NCBI GenBank assembly: GCA_917880885.1
Contig: OU862908.1
Span: 51,853,819-51,917,818, forward strand
Source of the DNA: Limnephilus marmoratus
Taxonomy: Eukaryota; Arthropoda; Insecta; Trichoptera; Limnephilidae
Direction of reading: 5' to 3'
DNA length: 64,000 bases
The translations under genes were made by a program, and so were the position numbers. Within the stretch, counting starts at the first letter, position 1, and each line of letters opens with the position of its first letter. Shown piece after piece: positions 57,960-64,000 of the stretch. The notes below the pieces were generated by a model. It was not told where the DNA came from. It did not search any database and worked only from the letters and a program-made list of their open reading frames with translations.

Positions 57960-58240
57960 AAAATGAATTATCGAAACAATTTTCTGGGATCCATTGTGCC
58001 GGGAAAAAGAGGCTAACGCGACGAAGAACCGAATGCGTCTTTAAAAAGATGTTGTTGCGCGTTGCGAGACCACAAAAGCCATCTCTGTTCGAGACGCAGC
58101 CGTTGTTGCCCGCTGCAGCATTCGTTGTGGTCTGCGGGGACTGGACTGGACTGGGGGAGTGCAGCGTCCATATTATTTGTGAAATGCAAATAACACATAC
58201 ACGAGCTCCCGGCACCGCAAGAACTAGGGATTAGCCAACC
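57960..58240. other. GC-rich block of unknown nature
   Basis: GGCTAACGCGACGAAGAACC, TTGTTGCGCGTTGCGAGACC and CTGCGGGGACTGGACTGGAC stand out from the flanks. Open on both strands for 60-85 codons without a known domain. It could be a short CpG-rich regulatory patch, an exon, or an old element. Confidence 0.25.
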
Positions 58241-58834
58241 GAACGGGGATGGATGGGATCTTTGTGAACCCGTATCCGCTATTGGAAATACTCGTGAAAC
58301 AATGCCATTGTTTGAGGTAATTGAAGTTGACGCAGATTAATTGATGACTTGCGAGTCTGATGAAAAATGAAATACGAAGTAACTTTGAGATTGGTTAGAA
58401 ATAATGTTACCCTTCAGTGTTATTATTTCACAGCTACTTTCAGTAACGACCTGGAGATGGGTTGTAACTATGTGACCAAACCGCAATGAGAGGCGTTTTT
58501 TTTAACCTTCACATCTCGAGCCTGTTTTGTCGGAAGATCAAAATATTTCCGCTGTGCAATAAAATCAAATATGCAATATTTCCGAACGCTGTCCAAAACT
58601 AACAACTTTGTTTGAAAAGTAATGAAATTTTATAAGTCGAAATAAATATATAATCGTTTAAATACATAATTTTTAATACAAACATAAAAATTCCCAAAGT
58701 TTCATAATTTCCTTTTTTAATGCATTAATGCATTAAAAGAAACTTTGCTTTCATAAAGGTGTACCTACATTTTAATTATTTTGAAGTTAACTTTTAGATT
58801 TGAATAAAAAGCGTGGTGTTTTCTATTTCTAAAA
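58241..58834. other. Unassigned DNA
   Basis: No gene recognised; TAATGCATTAATGCATTA near 58720 is a small palindromic repeat. Confidence 0.4.
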
Positions 58835-59225
58835 CTGACGGCAGGTGTAGTCCAGCGGTAAGGCTCTTGACTCGTACTCCGAAGGTCGCTGGATCGAATC
58901 CCGGCGTGGCAAATAAATTTTATTTTTAATTTGTGGTATTTCACAATTTTTTCACTTACCACAAGTTCCAGAGTGGAAGATACTCTCAGTATCGCCCTGG
59001 TGTAAGATCACCATTCAGAATTGAAACGTTGCTTGAAATGGCTTAAACCGTGTTTGGTGACCAAATCTGAATAGCCAGGCTCTTCCCCACCTCCCTCTTC
59101 CCTATCTCCTTCCCCTTCCCACTACCTACAGCCTCACAACATACCCCAATTGGGGATGCCATAGTCCCACTGGCTCCAGACGGGAGCAGTAGGGACTCTT
59201 GTGCGGTATTCATGTAAAAAAAAAT
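58835..59225 (+). mobile_element. tRNA-derived SINE (family ST), full-length copy
   Basis: The head has box A TAGTCCAGCGGTAAGG and box B GGATCGAATCCCGG, then GGCAAATAAATTTTATTTTT, a GTATTTCACAATTTTTTCAC spacer and TTCCAGAGTGGAAGATACTC. The body ends CTCCAGACGGGAGCAGTAGG and poly-A (10, 59216-59225). All blocks are present, which makes it a good reference copy. Confidence 0.9.
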
Positions 59226-59940
59226 CATATTTCCAACCACAATATTAAGGGAGACACGACGATTAGTTGTTCAAAAAAGCGAACAAATTAGCCTGAGTAG
59301 TTAACTCTCATTAAGGCTCTCTTTTACCACTTCACTTTTACTTTATCCTTTCCCTATATCCTTCCAGCACCACAAAACATCCCACAGGATCGCCATAGTT
59401 TCACTGCCTTATAGCGCAATAGCGCTGTTGCGAGATATCACTCTAAATAAATCATCAATATATCTAAATTATCATAATTTAAAAAAAAAACAAAGCAAAA
59501 TGTTAAATGTAAAGAAAAGCATTCGTTTGGAAATCCATTTTAGATGTTTTCACTATTTAGGTTTCTTTACAGGAGACATTTAACATTTTTTCTGAAATAT
59601 TTACTTATCAATTTTATCATAAAACCTTTTACATTGTTTGCTTAGGAATACTTCGCTATTGTTAAATGAAACCTATTTATATTTATTCATCTCATTGTTA
59701 TTCTTCAAAATTTTCTGACAGAGATATTCTAAAACCCATACCAAATATTCCTAGAAATTTTCTTATTTCATTCATAAACTGTCAGCACGTACTTAATTTT
59801 ATTTTCCATAAAGAATACTCTAACAAAAATGAAGAAATGATTTCTCTCAAAGTTCATACGAATATATACAGAAATGGTAGCCAATACTCGTAGGTTTATT
59901 CTTCTTTATCGATCTTGTGGTATTTCGTTTATTTATTTTC
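59226..59940. other. Unassigned DNA
   Basis: Part of 59340-59450 (CTTTATCCTTTCCCTATATC, CACCACAAAACATCCCACAG, GCCATAGTTTCACTGCC) resembles a decayed ST body. No gene was recognised. Confidence 0.4.
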
Positions 59941-60356
59941 TTTTTTTTTTACAGTGAATACCGCACAAGAATCTCAACTGCTCCCGTCTAGAGCCAGTGA
60001 GACTATGGCATCCCCAATTGGGGTATGTTGTGAGGCTGAAGGTAGTGGGGAGGGGAAGGAGGTGGGGAAGAGGAAGGTTTGGGAAGTACCTGGCTATTCA
60101 GATCTGGTCACCAAACACGGCTAAAGCCATTTTTAAGCAACGTTTCAATTCTGAATGGTGGTCTTACACCAGGGCGATACTGGTAGTATCTTCCACTCTG
60201 GAACATGCCGCAAATATACTATATATTATTTTAAATGAATTAATTGTGAAATAACACAAATTAATCAAATAAATTTATTTGCGCTTGCCGGGTTCGAACC
60301 CGCAACCTCCGGATTGTGAGTCAAGAGTCTTACCCACTGCACTACGGAGGTCGTCA
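59941..60356 (-). mobile_element. tRNA-derived SINE (family ST), full-length copy
   Basis: On the minus strand: TGACGACCTCCGTAGTGCAG, box A TAGTGCAGTGGGTAAG, box B GGGTTCGAACCC, GCAAATAAATTTATTTGATT, then the standard body with TTCCAGAGTGGAAGATACTA, CCAAACCTTCCTCTTCCCCA and CCAATTGGGGATGCCATAG, and poly-A (T run 59941-59950). Box B is a perfect consensus match. Confidence 0.9.
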
Positions 60357-60845
60357 AATTTTTGGAGGTCGTTTATGGAAAATACCACCAATACATGGCA
60401 TTCTAGAAACGATAGTTTTAGAAAATGCTTGTATCAATGTTATTTCATACTTCCGTCATAAAAACAGTGGGTTATCATTCTATAACCACATACAAAGAAG
60501 AAAAATGAACGAATTATAACGACAAGAGTTTAGTCTTAGAAGCGAGATCGAAATGTCCTGAAAACGGTTTACAAAAATAAAGATAGGTATTTCTATTTTG
60601 TATTATGAAAACATGTTTTTTTGTACAGCATAAAACACTCCAAACATCGAAATATCAAGACTCGAGTAACAACATATCAAATGAATTTTTTTTCTTCATA
60701 TTTTTATTCCGAAAAAATGTGAATTCAGAGAATTAACTTAATTACGTTGACACCTGACACATCTAAAAAACCTTTTTGGGGCTTAAACTGAATTGGGAGT
60801 ATCGTCGTGTTTGCTTATAGACTAGGAGGCGAGATAGGTAAACCC
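60357..60845. other. Unassigned DNA
   Basis: No gene recognised. It leads up to the large inverted repeat. Confidence 0.4.
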
Positions 60846-61217
60846 TACGTCATCGAGTACACGGATGAAACTACTTTGTAGTGATAATGGACATCTAGAA
60901 AACCTTAAAAAACCTCTTGGCAGGAGCCGCGCAGCCATGGAAATAGTCAGCGATTTTTTTCGAAAAAATTACGTCATCGAGTACACGAACGGGAATGATC
61001 TCATATGATAAAGGTCGATTAGAAAATGAGAAAAAAGCAGGTCTGCCGACCGGCAGCCTGGCACGTTCGCAGGCAGCCGGCGTCAAAGTGGGGTAAAAAA
61101 TAGTAAATTTTACGTCATCGAGTACACGAATGAAACCAACGAATAACTACAGTCCAGATCATTCCATTTAAGAATTTCTTGGTCTGCCGACCAGCAGCCT
61201 GGCAGCCTTTTGTGTAC

Positions 61218-61293
61218 CCTAGTGAGACAGGCATACAAATAAAACCATTGTAAATATATTTTATTATAGATAAATAAATAAAAATAAAAAAAA
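61218..61293 (+). repeat. LINE 3' tail insertion (about 76 bp) in the left arm only
   Basis: CCTAGTGAGACAGGCATACA through ATAGATAAATAAATAAAAAT and an A run. The right arm continues uninterrupted at the equivalent point (GTACAC then AATGT in complement, around 63679-63689). The same tail occurs at 44.13 kb. The insertion is younger than the arm duplication. Confidence 0.75.
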
Positions 61294-61559
61294 AATGTTT
61301 TAAAGTTTTTATTTTAATTTTTCTTAATACTTCGTTTATCTTTATTATTATTTTTATTTCACTATATTTTTAAAAACTTTGAATGCCACATTTAAAAAAA
61401 ATAAGCGAAAAAAATTAAAAAATATATATTTTGAGAGTTCCGAGTGTACCCATCCGTCAGGCGAGCCTTTCGACGCCAAACCACTTACGAAACCTGCCGC
61501 GGTGCCCCTCACCGCTGTCGCGAGTTAATATTTTTGTTCAAATTTATAATAATAATAGT

Positions 61560-62245
61560 CCTTTTAAGATTACCTAATAGTCCATAGAAGTTGGAAGTTC
61601 GAACAACCAACCTACCGTCGCCGTAAGAGCTGCGTTCGTCCGAAAAACGACGGAAATTTCCGAACCCCGTCCGTTTCATATCGGTTTCGCTTGCCCTGCT
61701 GCATCGATTACATCGAATACAAGATCGAAACTAACGAAAACCTGTAGTCTAGATCATTTCATTTATGACTTCCTTGGTCTGCCGATCAGCAGCCTAGCAG
61801 TTTTTTGTGTACGATCTTTTAAAGTTTTTAATTTTTAAAATCAAAATAAACTATTTTCAATATCTTTATTATTATTTTTATTTGAATATTGTTTTAAAAA
61901 CTTAGAATGCAAGATTTTAAATAAAATAAGTAGTTATCATAAAAAAAAAATTTCAGTGTTCCAAGTGTCCCCATCGGACGGGAGAGCCTTTCGACGCGAA
62001 ACAACTTACTGGAAACTGGCCGCGGAGTCCTTCGCCGCCAACGCGTGCCCATATTATTAAACAAATTTATCATAATAATAGTCTTTTTAAGAAAACCTAA
62101 TAGTCTATAGTGGTTGGAAGTTCGAACAACCACCGCACCGTCACCATGAGAGCTGCGTTCGTCCGAAAAACGAAGGAAATTTCCGAACCCCGTCCGTTTC
62201 ATATCGGTTTCGCTTGCCCTGCTGCATCGATTACATCGAATACAA
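61560..62245. repeat. Left-arm tandem units of the foldback element
   Basis: Two units: TTGGAAGTTCGAACAACCA, GAGCTGCGTTCGTCCGAAAA, ATCGGTTTCGCTTGCCCTGC, ATCGATTACATCGAATACAA occur near 61590-61730 and 62110-62250, about 522 bp apart. Confidence 0.85.
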
Positions 62246-62310
62246 GATCGAAACCGATATGAAACGGACGGGGTTCGGAAATTTCCGTCGTTTTTCGGAC
62301 GAACGCAGCT
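62165..62310. repeat. Central hairpin of the foldback element
   Basis: CGTCCGAAAAACGAAGGAAA, TTTCCGAACCCCGTCCGTTT, CATATCGGTTTCG on the left pair with CGAAACCGATATGAAACGGA, CGGGGTTCGGAAATTTCCGT on the right, across a loop of about 36 nt near 62212-62248. This is the point where unit orientation flips. Confidence 0.9.
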
Positions 62311-63480
62311 CTTATGGCGACGGTGCGGTGGTTGCTCGAAATTTAAACCATTATGGGCTGTTAGGTTATCTTGAAAAACTATTATTATTATAAATTTGTA
62401 TAATAGTATAAGCACGCGATGGCGGCGAAGGGCTCCGCAGCCAGTTTCCAGTAAGTTGTTTCACGTCGAAAGGCTCTCCCGTCCGATGGGTACAATCAGA
62501 ACACTCAAAATTTATTTTTTTATCATTACAACTTATTTTATTTAAAATTTGGAACTGTACGTTTTTAAACCATATTGAAATAAAAATAAAAATAAAGATA
62601 TTAAAAATATCATTTTTTAAAATAAAAAAAATAATGAATTTTAAAAGATCATGCACATAAAACTTACTGGTTGTTGGTCGACTGATCAAGAAAGTCATAA
62701 ATGGGATGATCTGGATTACAGGTTTTTGTTAGTTTTGATCTTGTATTCGATGTAATCGATGTAGCAGGGCAAGCGAAACCGATATGAAACGGACGGGGTT
62801 CGGAAATTTCCGTCGTTTTTCGGACGAACGCAGCTCTTATGGCGACGGTGCGGTGGTTGTTTGAAATTTAAACCATCATGGACTGTCAGGTTATCTTAAA
62901 AAACTATTATTATTATAAATTTGTATAATAATATAGGCACGCGATGGCGGCGAAGGGCTCCGCAGACAGTTTCCAGTATGTTGTTTCACGTCGAAAGGCT
63001 CTCCCGGCCGATGGGTACAATCGGAACACTCAAAATGTATTTTTTTATCATTACAATTAATTTTATTTAAAATTTAGCATTCTAAGTTTTTAAAACCATA
63101 TTGAAATAAAAATAATAATAAAGATATTAAAAATAACATTTTTTAAATTTAAAAAATTAAAAACTTTAAAAGATCGCACACAAAAAACTGCCACGTTGCT
63201 GGTCGGCAAACCAAGAAAGTCATAAATGGGATGATCTGAACTACATGTTTTCGTTAGTTTTGATCTTGTATTCTATGTAATCGATGCAGCAGGGCAAGCG
63301 AAACCGATATGAAACGGACGGGGTTCGGAAATTTCCGTCGTTTTTCGGACGAACGCAGCTCTTACGGCGACGGTGGGTTGGTTGTTCGAACTTCCAACAT
63401 CTATGGACTATTAGGCAATCTTAAAATGACTATTATTATTATAAATTTGTACAAAAATATTAACACGCGACAGCGGTGAG
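62250..63480. repeat. Right-arm tandem units of the foldback element
   Basis: Three units in the opposite orientation to the left arm, spaced 525 bp apart, each with GGGCAAGCGAAACCGATATG (first unit partly), GGACGAACGCAGCTCTTA and GTCGAAAGGCTCTCCC-type blocks. One more unit than in the left arm. Confidence 0.85.
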
Positions 63481-64000
63481 GGGCACCGCGGCAGGTTTCG
63501 TAAGTGGTTTGGCGTCGAAAGGCCCGCCTGACGGATGGGTACACTCGGAAATCTCAAAATATATTTTTTTAATTTTTTTCGCTTATTTTTTTAAAATGTG
63601 GCATTCAAAGTTTTTAAAAATATAGTGAAATTAAAATAATAATAAAGATAAACGAAAAATTAAAATAAAAACTTTAAAACATTGTACACAAAAAGCTGCC
63701 AGGCTGCTGGTCGGCAGACTAAGAAATTCTTAAATGGAATGATCTGGACTATAGTTATTCGTTGGTTTCATTCGTGTACTCGGTGACGTAAAATTTACTA
63801 TTTTTTACCCCACTTTGACGCCGGCTGCCTGCGAACGTGCCAGGCTGCCGGTCGGCAGACCTGCTTTTTTCTCATTTTCTAATCGACCTTTATCATATGA
63901 GATCATTCCCGTTCGTGTACTCGATGACGTAATTTTTTCGAAAAAAATCGCTGACTATTTCCATGGCTGCGCGGCTCCTGCCAAGAGGCGCACTGGCAGA

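Larger units (their letters stand above)
60846..64000. mobile_element. Giant inverted repeat with tandem subunits (foldback-type element), runs off the window
   Basis: Left-arm sequence 60913-62245 reappears in reverse complement up to 63988. For example, 60913 pairs with 63988 and 61111 with 63790, both summing to 124901, so the arms are collinear. The arms are built from tandem units of about 522-525 bp, with GACGGGGTTCGGAAATTTCC at 62267, 62792 and 63317 and its complement near 61653-61672 and 62175-62194. Smaller repeats (TACGTCATCGAGTACACG at 60846, 60970 and 61111) mark the outer parts. No protein is encoded. The arrangement resembles Drosophila foldback elements, whose long ends are internally repetitive. 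Confidence 0.75.

Noticed and set aside
61894..62698. 173- and 110-codon minus-strand frames as genes
   Set aside because: They span the palindromic repeat units and change between copies of the unit; not conserved as coding sequence.
1..64000. CRISPR array, bacterial operon or phage content
   Set aside because: No regularly spaced short repeats with unique spacers and no prokaryotic gene organisation; element types are those of an animal genome.

Overview
The window looks like AT-rich nuclear DNA of an arthropod, most likely an insect. The evidence is the type of mobile elements: Jockey-type and other LINEs, tRNA-headed SINEs, a mariner remnant, hAT-type elements with 8-bp target duplications, an IS630/Tc1/mariner-type transposase relic and palindromic MITEs. 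Open frames are short and almost all fall in repeats. I cannot name the species; a hemipteran is possible but is only a guess. I find no intact host protein-coding gene, no operon, no CRISPR and no rRNA. If a host gene spans this window, the window is intron or intergenic DNA, and only the CpG-rich blocks and one weak exon candidate could belong to it.

Layout. 0-9 kb: mostly unassigned AT-rich DNA with two copies of a SINE that carries a LINE tail (3.1 and 6.2 kb), one tRNA-headed SINE body (5.1 kb) and a short element at 7.6 kb. 9-21 kb: a 713-bp inverted-terminal-repeat element present twice (9.2 and 20.3 kb, TTAA flanks), a decayed LINE reverse transcriptase (10.7-11.1 kb), further SINEs, a tRNA-like gene with an inverted partial copy (17.85/18.0 kb), a CpG-rich block (18.3-18.8 kb), a palindromic MITE (19.5 kb) and a G-run MITE (19.8 kb). 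21-31 kb: nested elements (a 714-bp hAT-type element with perfect 8-bp target duplications inside an older repeat at 23.1-24.3 kb), three LINE C-terminal relics (25.6, 26.1 and 29.3 kb) and a foldback MITE (28.3 kb). 31.3-32.6 kb: the strongest CpG-rich block, a candidate promoter or first exon. 33-44.8 kb: SINEs, LINE tails, a broken DDE transposase (38.8-39.7 kb), a foldback element with a perfect 79-nt palindrome (43.0 kb) and a hAT-like element rich in TATCGATA. 45-48.8 kb: two copies of one LINE family head to head. 51-56 kb: a Jockey C-terminus, a deleted mariner with perfect 31-bp ends and another hAT-like element. 58.8-60.4 kb: two SINEs facing each other. 60.8-64 kb: a very large inverted repeat made of about 525-bp tandem units, like a foldback transposon, running to the end of the window.

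Nothing here forms a pathway. The interest lies in element architecture: the foldback array, a hammerhead-ribozyme-like motif shared by two unrelated repeat families, a SINE family using the coding 3' end of a Jockey LINE, and CpG-rich blocks that may mark a hidden gene start. Assignments rest on reading motifs by eye. Edges are good to a few bases where terminal repeats and target duplications are visible, and approximate elsewhere.
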